DNA of 64,000 bases, from assembly GCF_030010415.1 (NCBI RefSeq), contig NZ_JASCSA010000006.1; one strand, 5' to 3'. The notes under the pieces are model-generated. The model made no database searches and was not told where the DNA came from. It worked only from the letters and a program-made list of their open reading frames with translations. This DNA comes from Cobetia amphilecti. GTDB taxonomy: Bacteria; Pseudomonadota; Gammaproteobacteria; Pseudomonadales; Halomonadaceae. Numbering within the stretch: the stretch's first letter is position 1; each line of letters starts with the position of its first letter. The position numbers and the translations under genes were made by a program. Positions 16,886 through 24,303 of this stretch are shown piece after piece.

Positions 16886-16903
16886 ACTGGACAGCCATCC
16901 AGT
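16886..16903 (+). promoter_or_regulatory. Candidate LexA (SOS) box upstream of dinB
   Basis: ACTGGACAGCCATCCAGT fits the CTG-N10-CAG core of gammaproteobacterial LexA boxes and has perfect 6-bp arms; the preferred CTGT half is CTGG here. It ends 19 bp before the dinB start codon, as expected for an SOS-controlled polymerase. Confidence 0.6.
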
Positions 16904-16922
16904 CTTTTAGCATGATGCGCGC

Positions 16923-17981
16923 ATGCGCAAGATCCTCCACGCCGACTGCGATTGCTTCTATGCCGCCGTCGAGATGCTCCGCCATCCCGAGTGGCGCGAG
17001 GTGCCCATCGCCATCGGTGGCCGCACCGAGCAACGCGGTGTCATCGCCACCTGCAACTATCCCGCGCGTGCCTTCGGCGTACGCTCGGCGATGTCGACTG
17101 CCCGCGCGCTGCGCCTTTGCCCACAGCTGATTCTGGTGCCCCCGGACTTCGAGCGCTACCGCGCCGTTTCCGCCGAGATCCAGTCACTCTTCCATGAGCT
17201 GACGCCCCTGGTGGAGCCCCTCTCGCTGGATGAGGCCTATCTTGATGTCAGCGCCGTGACTGACTTTCAGGGCAGCGCCACCTGGATGGCGCGCTGGTTG
17301 AAGGAAGAGGCGCTCAAGCGCACCGGCATCACCCTCTCCCTTGGCGTGGCCGCCAACAAGTTTCTGGCCAAGATCGCCAGTGACTGGGAAAAGCCCGACG
17401 GCCTGACGGTGATCACGCCCGAGACCAGCGACGCCTTCATCCGCCAGCTGCCCGTCGGCAAGCTGCACGGGGTCGGCCCGGCGACGCTGGCACGTCTGAC
17501 ACGCCTGGGCATCACCACCTGCGAGGACATGCGCACCACGCCACTGACGACACTGGCCGAGCACTTCGGCAAGTTCGGCACCCGCCTGCACGAACTGGCG
17601 CACGGCATCGATGAACGACCGGTACGTGTCGAGCGCGAGCGCAAGTCGATCAGTGTCGAGCACACCTTCGATCACGACCTGCCTGATCTACCGGCCTGCC
17701 TCGAGCGCCTGCCCGCCCTGCTCGAACGCCTGACCAGCCGTCACGCCCGCCATGACCAGCCGGTACTGGCCAAGCAGTTCGTCAAGATCCGTTTCAGCAA
17801 CTTCGAGAGCACCACACTGGAAAGCCTGCTCCCCGCCTCGACCACCACACTGCCGAGCGCCAACAGCTTCGCCCTGCTGATGGAGCAAGCCTGGCAACGC
17901 GGCCATCGCCCTGTCCGACTGCTGGGCGTCGGTGTGCGCCTCAAGGCCCGCGAGGACGCCCAGCAGCTGGGATTGTTCTAG
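16923..17981 (+). CDS. dinB: DNA polymerase IV
   Basis: 352-residue Y-family translesion polymerase. The catalytic residues are seen as Asp8 in ILHADCDCFYAAVE and Asp103-Glu104 in PLSLDEAYLDVSA. The nucleotide-gate segment RGVIATCNYPARAFGVRSAM, the helix-hairpin-helix region GKLHGVGPATLARLTRLG and the little-finger domain follow in order. The C-terminus QQLGLF matches the QLxLF-type beta-clamp-binding motif. The length is normal. A LexA-like palindrome lies directly upstream. Confidence 0.96.
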   Translation: MRKILHADCDCFYAAVEMLRHPEWREVPIAIGGRTEQRGVIATCNYPARAFGVRSAMSTARALRLCPQLILVPPDFERYRAVSAEIQSLFHELTPLVEPLSLDEAYLDVSAVTDFQGSATWMARWLKEEALKRTGITLSLGVAANKFLAKIASDWEKPDGLTVITPETSDAFIRQLPVGKLHGVGPATLARLTRLGITTCEDMRTTPLTTLAEHFGKFGTRLHELAHGIDERPVRVERERKSISVEHTFDHDLPDLPACLERLPALLERLTSRHARHDQPVLAKQFVKIRFSNFESTTLESLLPASTTTLPSANSFALLMEQAWQRGHRPVRLLGVGVRLKAREDAQQLGLF

Positions 17982-18017
17982 CTCGTGCCAGGCGCCCACC
18001 CCATCCCGCAAACAACA

Positions 18018-18046
18018 AAGCCGGCACCTGAAACAGGTACCGGCTT
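18018..18046. terminator. Terminator between dinB and purU
   Basis: Inverted repeat AAGCCGG-CA-CCTG / CAGG-TA-CCGGCTT with a 3-nt loop and short A/T flanks, between convergent genes. Confidence 0.75.
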
Positions 18047-18098
18047 CTTCGTCACGACCTCAGGTCGATGACAGACTCATGCGCTGAGCAAGCGGGGC

Positions 18099-18953
18099 TC
18101 AGGCGAAGACGATGGTCTTGTTGCCGTGGATCAGCACGCGATCCTGCAGGTGCCAACGCAGGCCGCGTGCCAGCACCTTCTGCTCGACATCACGGCCGAT
18201 GCGCACCAGTTCCTCGGCGGTATGGCAGTGTGTGACGCGATGGATGTCCTGCTCGATGATCGGGCCGGCATCCAGCTCTTCGGTCACGTAATGACAGGTC
18301 GCCCCGATCAGCTTGACCCCACGCCCGAAGGCCTGGTGATACGGCTTGGCACCCACGAAGGAAGGCAGGAAGCTGTGGTGGATGTTGATCAGGCGACCGG
18401 CATAGCGCTCACACAGACTCGGCGGAATGATCTGCATGTAGCGCGCCAGCACGATGCAATCGGCCCGGGATTCTTCCACCAGACGCTCGACCTCGGCAAA
18501 GGCCGGCGCCTTGTCATTCTTGTCGACCGGCACGTGATGGAACGGAATGCCGTGCCATTCGACCAGCGAGCGCATGTCATCGTGGTTGGAGATGACGCAG
18601 GGAATCTCGCAATCCAGATCACCGGACTGCCAGCGATGCAGCAGGTCCACCAGGCAATGGGAGTCCTTGGAGACCATCAGCACGACACGCTTCTTGGCGG
18701 CGGTGTCATGCACGCGCCACTGCATGCCGAACTCTTCACCGATCGGGGCGAAGCGCTTGCCGAGCTCAGCGGCGCTCAGGCCGATGGTTTCGGGGTTGAT
18801 CTCATAGCGCATGAAGAAACGACCGGCGCCAAGATCAGAATGCTGATTGGCTTCGGTGATCCACCCGCCCTGCTCGGCGATGAAAGTGGAAACTCGGGCA
18901 ACAATTCCGACCTGATCAGGGCAGGACACCACCAGGCGATAGGCGTGAGACAT
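18099..18953 (-). CDS. purU: Formyltetrahydrofolate deformylase
   Basis: 284-residue hydrolase that releases formate from 10-formyl-THF, balancing one-carbon units and supplying formate for PurT. The N-terminal ACT domain (residues 1-80) shows YRLVVSCPDQVGIVARVSTF. The C-terminal formyltransferase-like domain has VVLMVSKDSHCLVDLLHRW, the catalytic region RLINIHHSFLPSFVGAKPYH with its Asn-x-His, and GATCHYVTEELDAGPIIEQD. The ATG at 18951-18953 matches homologues; an ATG 15 bp upstream is possible, and neither has a clear ribosome site. A GCCGGC hairpin (18992-19008) lies in the leader. Confidence 0.95.
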   Translation of the reverse strand: MSHAYRLVVSCPDQVGIVARVSTFIAEQGGWITEANQHSDLGAGRFFMRYEINPETIGLSAAELGKRFAPIGEEFGMQWRVHDTAAKKRVVLMVSKDSHCLVDLLHRWQSGDLDCEIPCVISNHDDMRSLVEWHGIPFHHVPVDKNDKAPAFAEVERLVEESRADCIVLARYMQIIPPSLCERYAGRLINIHHSFLPSFVGAKPYHQAFGRGVKLIGATCHYVTEELDAGPIIEQDIHRVTHCHTAEELVRIGRDVEQKVLARGLRWHLQDRVLIHGNKTIVFA

Positions 18954-19274
18954 CGTAAGTTCAACCATTGTGATAGCGGGAATGATGTTCAGCCGGCGAA
19001 GCGCCGGCCTGCGCGAGGAATCATGACACCGCCCGTAAGCAGCCCCTCGGCAAAGGTGGGCTATTGTAGCTGATCACGCGGCCTGAAACAGTGCTGCGCC
19101 CCGATTCTGTCCATATGGTCAATACGACATTGCGATCAGCGGCCATCACGCCGGCCCACCTCAAGGTGTCGCGCGAACGGCTGGGCCGCTCTCGAATCGA
19201 CGCGACCGGACAACAGCGCCATTTGTGGCGCTTCGCGGGATTCCCGTATAGTTGAGCCACATTTTATAGATGGC
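18954..19274. other. Divergent intergenic region purU / RNase J
   Basis: 321 bp holding the promoters of both genes. Apart from the GCCGGC-N5-GCCGGC hairpin at 18992-19008 I find no clear signal; no gene is seen. Confidence 0.45.
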
Positions 19275-20948
19275 ATGACATCCATGTTGAAACCCCGCGT
19301 TCAAGTCCGTCAGAGACAACGTCCGCCGCTGCACCTGCTACCGCTGGGTGGCTGCGGCGAGATCGGCATGAATCTGACGCTGTATGGTTATCAGGATCAC
19401 TGGATTGCCGTGGATTGCGGCATGATGATTCGCCAGGACCTGCCGGAAGGTCCGCTGCAGGTGCCGGATATCGAGTCCCTGGCAAGCCTGGGCATCAGCC
19501 CGCAGATGCTGGTGATCACCCATGGCCACGAAGACCACATCGGCGCGGTCGCCTGGCTGTGGCCGAAATGGCGCTGCCCGATCATCGCCACGCCCTTGGC
19601 GGCTGGCCTGCTGCGCGCCAAGTTTGCCGAGCGCGAGCTGGAAACCTCCAGCCTGCAGATCATCGAGGTGGATGAAGGCTTCGAATCCGGCCCCTTCGCG
19701 CTGCGATTGTTGCCACTGACCCACTCCATTCCGGAAAGCTGCTCGTTGCTGATCGTCACGCCGGAATATCGCGTGATGCATACCGGCGACTGGAAGCTGG
19801 ACCCGGAGCCGCTGATCGGCGAGCCCACCGATCCGGAGCGCTATCAGGCACTGGCGCCGGTCGATCTGGTCGTCGGCGACTCCACCAATGCGCCGCTGGC
19901 GGGTCATTCGCGCAGCGAGGGCGAGGTGGCACGCGCACTGGAGAAGACGCTGGCCGGCTGTCGTGGACGCGTCGTCGTGACCTGCTTTGCCAGCAACCTG
20001 GCCCGCATCCTGGCACTGGGGCGCGCCGCCGCACGAAATGGTCGCCGCATCACGCTGCTGGGTCGCTCGATGGAGCGCATGGTGCGCGTCGCCCGCGGTC
20101 TCGGCTATCTGGAAGACTTCCCGCCGCTGGTACCGGTGAAGGACCTGGGCTACCTGCCGCCGGAAGAGGTCATGGTGATCGCCACCGGCAGTCAGGGCGA
20201 GCCGCGCGCCGCACTGTCACGCCTGGCCAATTCCCGCCATCCTGACTTCGAGCTGGCCGCCGGCGACACCGTGATCTTCTCTTCCAAGGCGATTCCCGGC
20301 AATGAGCTGGCCATCGGCAAGTTGCACAACGCACTGACACGCCTTGGCGTCGGCATCATGGAAGAGAAGCAGTTCCCGGACCTGCACGCCTCCGGGCACC
20401 CGGCGCAGGAAGAATTGCGCACCTTCTATGGCTGGCTGAAACCGGTACGTCTGCTGCCGGTGCATGGCGAATATCGCCACCAGCTCGCTCACACCCAGGT
20501 GGCACAGTCCCTGGGCATCGAGGCACCGCTGATTCCCGTCAATGGTGACGTGATTCGCCTCGATGCTCAGGGGCTGTCGGTGGAGAAACGCCTGACACTG
20601 CACGAACGCATCATCGAGCATGACAAGGTGCGTCCGCTGGATTCCATGGACCGCCGTGCCCGTGCGCGTCTCGGCCGGCATGGCAGCGTCTCGCTGGCGT
20701 TGCCCGTCACGCTGCAGGAGGCCGGCTGGGTTCGCATCGGCCGCTTGATGCTGGATATCAGCGGCACCTCAAGCCTGGATGAAGACAGCTTCGCCGAATG
20801 GCTGGATGACACCCTGGCAGGCCTGGATGCCAGCAATGAACGTGAACTCAAGCAGCAACTCGATGGCCGCATCAATCGCTGGCTGCGCAACCACCTGCGC
20901 CATGAGCCGGTGCTATTCCTGCATATCATGGCCATGAATCAAGAGTGA
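19275..20948 (+). CDS. RNase J-type metallo-beta-lactamase/beta-CASP nuclease
   Basis: 557-residue ribonuclease J-like enzyme. Zinc ligands are seen in THGHEDHIGAVAWLW, PLTHSIPES and MHTGDWKLDP; the beta-CASP part has DSTNAPLAGHSRSEGEV, VVVTCFASNLARI and the late RNase J motif LLPVHGEYRH. RNase J combines endonuclease and 5'-3' exonuclease activity in RNA decay and 5'-end processing. E. coli lacks it, and it is uncommon in gammaproteobacteria. The C-terminal 100 residues are charged, as in other J proteins. The ATG at 19275 has no good ribosome site; the ATG at 19284 is an alternative start. Confidence 0.88.
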   Translation: MTSMLKPRVQVRQRQRPPLHLLPLGGCGEIGMNLTLYGYQDHWIAVDCGMMIRQDLPEGPLQVPDIESLASLGISPQMLVITHGHEDHIGAVAWLWPKWRCPIIATPLAAGLLRAKFAERELETSSLQIIEVDEGFESGPFALRLLPLTHSIPESCSLLIVTPEYRVMHTGDWKLDPEPLIGEPTDPERYQALAPVDLVVGDSTNAPLAGHSRSEGEVARALEKTLAGCRGRVVVTCFASNLARILALGRAAARNGRRITLLGRSMERMVRVARGLGYLEDFPPLVPVKDLGYLPPEEVMVIATGSQGEPRAALSRLANSRHPDFELAAGDTVIFSSKAIPGNELAIGKLHNALTRLGVGIMEEKQFPDLHASGHPAQEELRTFYGWLKPVRLLPVHGEYRHQLAHTQVAQSLGIEAPLIPVNGDVIRLDAQGLSVEKRLTLHERIIEHDKVRPLDSMDRRARARLGRHGSVSLALPVTLQEAGWVRIGRLMLDISGTSSLDEDSFAEWLDDTLAGLDASNERELKQQLDGRINRWLRNHLRHEPVLFLHIMAMNQE

Positions 20949-21012
20949 GTGTCGCGCCATCATCGAAGTGATGGCCGCCTTGAGCTCACTGCCCTGCACA
21001 AAGCAGCGCATG

Positions 21013-21046
21013 AAAAAGCCCGCCCGGGAAATACCGGGCGGGCTTT
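21013..21046. terminator. Bidirectional terminator after RNase J
   Basis: Stem GCCCGCCCGG / CCGGGCGGGC with loop GAAATA, flanked by A5 and T4, between convergent genes. Confidence 0.92.
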
Positions 21047-21157
21047 TCTGCTGCTGGGAGGCGCTCAGGGACTGGTGATGGCGGGATTGCCGACTTGTCG
21101 ACTGGCAATCTCGATCTCAAGCGCTTCAGCCACCTCCATGGCGTCAGGCCGAAGGTC

Positions 21158-21442
21158 TCAAACGGACTTGTTCTTCGGCGGACGGCCACGACGCTTGGGT
21201 TGATCACTGACCAGATCATCCACGGAAAGGCCAGCTTCGATCATCGCATCACGAATCTCGGCAAGCTTGCGCTCCTTGGCGATTTCTTCTTCGCGGCGCT
21301 GCTCGTCTTCTTCGGCTTTCTGCTCGATCACCTCATTGATGACCTCGGAGAGCTTGTGCAGTTGTTCCATGGACAGCTGACGCGCTGCTGCACGAGCAAC
21401 ATTCTTGTTACGAGCGATCTTTTCGAGAGAATCGGCTGTCAT
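21158..21442 (-). CDS. Short H-NS-like protein with an AT-hook-like tail
   Basis: 94-residue protein resembling the N-terminal oligomerisation part of H-NS family proteins: a long charged coiled coil (residues 15-70: NVARAAARQLSMEQ, KLSEVINEVIEQ, EEDEQRREEEIAKERK). Instead of the standard H-NS DNA-binding domain it ends in DQPKRRGRPPKNKSV, which contains an RGRP AT-hook core. It could bind AT-rich DNA through that hook or modulate full-length H-NS proteins such as the MvaT protein encoded about 9 kb away (inference). The ATG at 21440-21442 has a strong GGAGG at 7 nt. A good promoter lies upstream. Confidence 0.75.
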   Translation of the reverse strand: MTADSLEKIARNKNVARAAARQLSMEQLHKLSEVINEVIEQKAEEDEQRREEEIAKERKLAEIRDAMIEAGLSVDDLVSDQPKRRGRPPKNKSV

Positions 21443-21514
21443 TTCGCTACCTCCACCATATGCACTGAGCTGGAATCCCTGCGAGTCATCGCATTGGATG
21501 TGATAATGCAGCAA

Positions 21515-21542
21515 AGTATAAGCGCTAAATATGAACTAACAA
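21515..21542 (-). promoter_or_regulatory. Sigma-70 promoter of the H-NS-like gene
   Basis: On the minus strand TTGTTA, a 16-bp spacer and TATACT; the -10 box lies 73 bp upstream of the start codon. The surrounding DNA is AT-rich. Confidence 0.55.
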
Positions 21543-21585
21543 GCCTTGTCAAAAGCAAGGCAGTGTTTCCACAGGATAGACCAAC

Positions 21586-21614
21586 AAAAACCCCGCTTGA
21601 TAGCGGGGGTTTTT
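21586..21614 (-). terminator. Terminator after moaA
   Basis: AAAAACCCCGCT-TGAT-AGCGGGGGTTTTT: a strong GC stem with A/T runs on both sides, 70 bp downstream of the moaA stop codon on the minus strand. Confidence 0.9.
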
Positions 21615-21683
21615 GTCAGCGCCTGTGAGTTATCCGGGATGGTTCGATCAACATGAGCGCCACGACTGATGACGAAAAGGGGC

Positions 21684-22673
21684 TCAGCCTCCCGTCATGT
21701 TCATGAAGCGAACGATCTGGACATCACCATCCGTCGTGAAGTGATGACGCTCGGGCTTGAGGTGCATGGCATCGATGATCGCGGCCTTGAGCGGCTCGAT
21801 GTCACCCGGGTGGCGACGCATGATGTCACGCAGGTCAAGCGAATGCTCATTGCCAAGACACAGCAACAGACGCCCCTCTACCGTGACGCGAACGCGGTTG
21901 CAGGTCGAGCAGAAGTTATGACTGTGCGGTGAGATGAATCCCACCCGTGATTCGCTGTCCGCCATGCGGAAATAGCGCGCCGGCCCCAGACTGTCTTCAA
22001 GCGTGGGAATCAGCGGATAACGCGTCTCGATGCGCGCCTGGACATCATCACTGGAGCAGAAGGTCTCATCACGCCCGTGATCCGAGACCTGGCCCAGCGG
22101 CATCTCCTCGATGAAGCTGATGTCCAACCCTTCCTCACGCGCGAATTCGACCAGCGACACCACTTCGTGATCATTGCGCCCTTTCAGCACCACCGCATTG
22201 AGCTTGATGCGGAAGCCTTCCTCGCGCGCAGCACGGATGCCGGCGATCACCTTGTTCAGGTCGCCGGTACGCGTCAGCGCCTTGAAGCGCTCCGGGTCCA
22301 GAGAATCAAGGCTGATATTCAGCCGTGACATGCCGGCGGCCTTCAACTGAGCGGCGTGCTTGGCAAGGCCCGCGCCGTTGGTGGTCATCGAGAAGTCATT
22401 GAGCCCCTCGAGCGCGCCGATTTCATCGACCAGCTTGCCGATATCACGCCGTACCAGCGGCTCCCCGCCGGTCAGGCGAATCTTCTCGACTCCCAATTCC
22501 ACGAAGGCGCGCGCCAGCAACGCGATCTCTTCGAGGCTCAACACCTCGTCGCGTGGCAGAAAGGTCATCTCTTCGCTCATGCAATAGACGCAGCGAAAGT
22601 CACAGCGGTCCGTCACTGATAGGCGAACATAGCGGATGCGACGACCGAAGTCATCGACCAGGGTTTCCATCAT
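21684..22673 (-). CDS. moaA: GTP 3',8-cyclase (MoaA)
   Basis: 329-residue radical SAM enzyme that, with MoaC, turns GTP into cyclic pyranopterin monophosphate, the first step of molybdenum cofactor synthesis. The radical-SAM cluster cysteines are in SVTDRCDFRCVYCMSE; the second 4Fe-4S cluster uses FCSTCNRVRVTVEGRLLLC; LTGGEPLVRRDI binds SAM. The C-terminus ends in MTGG, as the GG tail of MoaA requires. The start ATG overlaps the moaE stop codon (ATGA), and a second ATG follows immediately. It is the last gene of the moaCD-moaE-moaA unit. Confidence 0.97.
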   Translation of the reverse strand: MMETLVDDFGRRIRYVRLSVTDRCDFRCVYCMSEEMTFLPRDEVLSLEEIALLARAFVELGVEKIRLTGGEPLVRRDIGKLVDEIGALEGLNDFSMTTNGAGLAKHAAQLKAAGMSRLNISLDSLDPERFKALTRTGDLNKVIAGIRAAREEGFRIKLNAVVLKGRNDHEVVSLVEFAREEGLDISFIEEMPLGQVSDHGRDETFCSSDDVQARIETRYPLIPTLEDSLGPARYFRMADSESRVGFISPHSHNFCSTCNRVRVTVEGRLLLCLGNEHSLDLRDIMRRHPGDIEPLKAAIIDAMHLKPERHHFTTDGDVQIVRFMNMTGG

Positions 22674-23290
22674 GACTCTCCCGAAAACTTGGGTGTTGCC
22701 AGCGCTGATTGTCTCTCTTCGCCGCTGGCCTCGGCCAATGAGTCATCAGCCTTGTGTTGCTCGACAAAGGGGGATACCGCTTCACCCTCTGCTGTCACCG
22801 TGGACTCTGGATGCCAGCGCTCGAGTGCCTCGCGATCGCTCGAACGTTCCCGCACCCAATAATCTCCCGTGGCGGTGTGCTCCTTTTTCCAGAAAGGCGC
22901 CCGCGACTTGAGGTGGTCCATCAGGAAGTCACAGCCGGCAAAGGCAGCCTGACGATGCGCACTGGCGACCAGCACCAGCACGATATTGTCGCCGGGCTCG
23001 AGCCGTCCGACACGGTGAATGATGCGCACCCCGGTGAGCGGGAAGCGCTCGCGCGCCTCTGTGATCAAGCGCTCGAGGCTACGCTCCGTCATGCCGGGAT
23101 AGTGTTCCAGCGTCAGCGCGAGGATATCCGGTCGCTGATTGAAATCACGCACCAGCCCCGTGAAGGACACCACGGCACCGATGTCGCCGCGCCCACGCGT
23201 CAGGGCATCCTGCTCGACACGCAGATCAAAATCGCTGGCCTGAATGCTGACCGAAAAGGCCTGCGAGGCTTCGTTTGCGACCTGGGTCAT
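22670..23290 (-). CDS. moaE: Molybdopterin synthase catalytic subunit (MoaE)
   Basis: 206-residue large subunit of molybdopterin synthase, which uses the MoaD thiocarboxylate to insert the dithiolene sulfurs. Family blocks are GAVVSFTGLVRDFN, LTLEHYPGMTERSLE, RIIHRVGRLEPGDNIVLV, SAHRQAAFAGCDFLMDHLK and APFWKKEHTATGDYWV, including the catalytic lysines. MoaE is normally about 150 residues; here a tail of about 50 Glu/Ala/Ser-rich residues follows the domain. One nucleotide separates its ATG from the MoaC-MoaD fusion stop, so translation is probably coupled. Confidence 0.95.
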   Translation of the reverse strand: MTQVANEASQAFSVSIQASDFDLRVEQDALTRGRGDIGAVVSFTGLVRDFNQRPDILALTLEHYPGMTERSLERLITEARERFPLTGVRIIHRVGRLEPGDNIVLVLVASAHRQAAFAGCDFLMDHLKSRAPFWKKEHTATGDYWVRERSSDREALERWHPESTVTAEGEAVSPFVEQHKADDSLAEASGEERQSALATPKFSGES

Positions 23291-23291
23291 G

Positions 23292-24140
23292 TCAGCCCCC
23301 CGTCACCGGCGGGAAGAAGGCGACTTCATCACCGGCATTCAGTGGGTGGTCATCGCGCACCATGTCCTGATTGACGGCGCAAAGCACGCGAGTGTCATTG
23401 AGCGCTTCAAGCTGAGGGTCACGCAGCGCCAGGGTGCGCTTCAGGCCCCCGACCGTCGCTTGGGACAGCGTCGTCAGATTCAGCGCCAGGCTGTCGAGGT
23501 CCAGGCGTTCCCGCAGTTCCGCCAGGAAGAGGACCCGCACGGTGGCATCACCGCGTGCCGCCGGAGCGGCCTGTCCCGCTGTCGCTTCGATGGGCTCAGC
23601 TGTTGCAGCACGGCTTGGTTCGGTCCGGCTTGGCTCAACCGGCGTCTGCTCGACAGCGGCGGCCTCCTCCGGACGCTGCCAGTCACCACTCTTGCCACCG
23701 GTCTTGGTCTCGAGCTGGATATCGCCGATCACGATACCCTTGTCGACCGCCTTGCACATGTCATAGAGCGTCAAGGCCGCCACCGAGGCCGCCGTCAGCG
23801 CCTCCATCTCGACACCGGTACGCCCATTGAGGCGACACAGCACCTGAATTTCCACGCAGCTGTTGGCGCTGTCCAGCGTGAAGTCGACCGTCACCTTGGA
23901 GAGCATCAAGGCATGACAGAGCGGAATCAGCTCATGAGTGCGCTTGGCCGCCTGGATGCCGGCAATACGCGCCGTCGCCAGCACATCCCCTTTGGGCAGG
24001 CCACCTTCGGCGAGCAGGGCGAGCGTGGCAGGCAGCATGCTGACGCGTGCGCTGGCTCGCGCCTCGCGGCGGGTTTCCTGCTTGTCCGCAACATCCACCA
24101 TATGGGCTTCGCCGCGTGCGTTGAGATGAGTAAGGCTCAT
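23292..24140 (-). CDS. moaC: MoaC-MoaD fusion: cyclic pyranopterin monophosphate synthase plus molybdopterin synthase sulfur carrier
   Basis: 282-residue two-domain protein in one uninterrupted frame. Residues 1-158 are a complete MoaC (HMVDVADKQETRREA, THELIPLCHALML, EMEALTAASVAALTLYDMCK, ETKTGGKSGDW). Residues 159-199 are a Pro/Glu/Ala/Thr-rich linker. Residues 200-282 are a MoaD ubiquitin-like sulfur carrier (VRVLFLAELRERL ... GDEVAFFPPVTGG) that keeps the essential C-terminal Gly-Gly. MoaC and MoaD are normally separate. MoaD must be adenylated and thiocarboxylated at its tail and dock into MoaE, which a C-terminal position allows. The ATG at 24138-24140 gives the standard MoaC start. No separate moaD is seen in the window. 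Confidence 0.93.
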   Translation of the reverse strand: MSLTHLNARGEAHMVDVADKQETRREARASARVSMLPATLALLAEGGLPKGDVLATARIAGIQAAKRTHELIPLCHALMLSKVTVDFTLDSANSCVEIQVLCRLNGRTGVEMEALTAASVAALTLYDMCKAVDKGIVIGDIQLETKTGGKSGDWQRPEEAAAVEQTPVEPSRTEPSRAATAEPIEATAGQAAPAARGDATVRVLFLAELRERLDLDSLALNLTTLSQATVGGLKRTLALRDPQLEALNDTRVLCAVNQDMVRDDHPLNAGDEVAFFPPVTGG

Positions 24141-24303
24141 GAGCTGTCTCGTATCCGTATCGGGTGCGCCTGACTGGCGGCAATCTCTGAAATACCAATG
24201 CCTGAAGAAGCAGGCAGGCAAGCCCTGATGAGCAGGACTGGCCAAGAAATTAGCAGACTATCTTTTCATGAATCAGCTGGCATGACCACTGCGCGGGCAT
24301 CGC

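Noticed and set aside
24141..24303. Moco-sensing riboswitch in the moeA-moaC gap
   Set aside because: The gap is short and I cannot find the conserved stems of the Moco RNA motif; no positive evidence.
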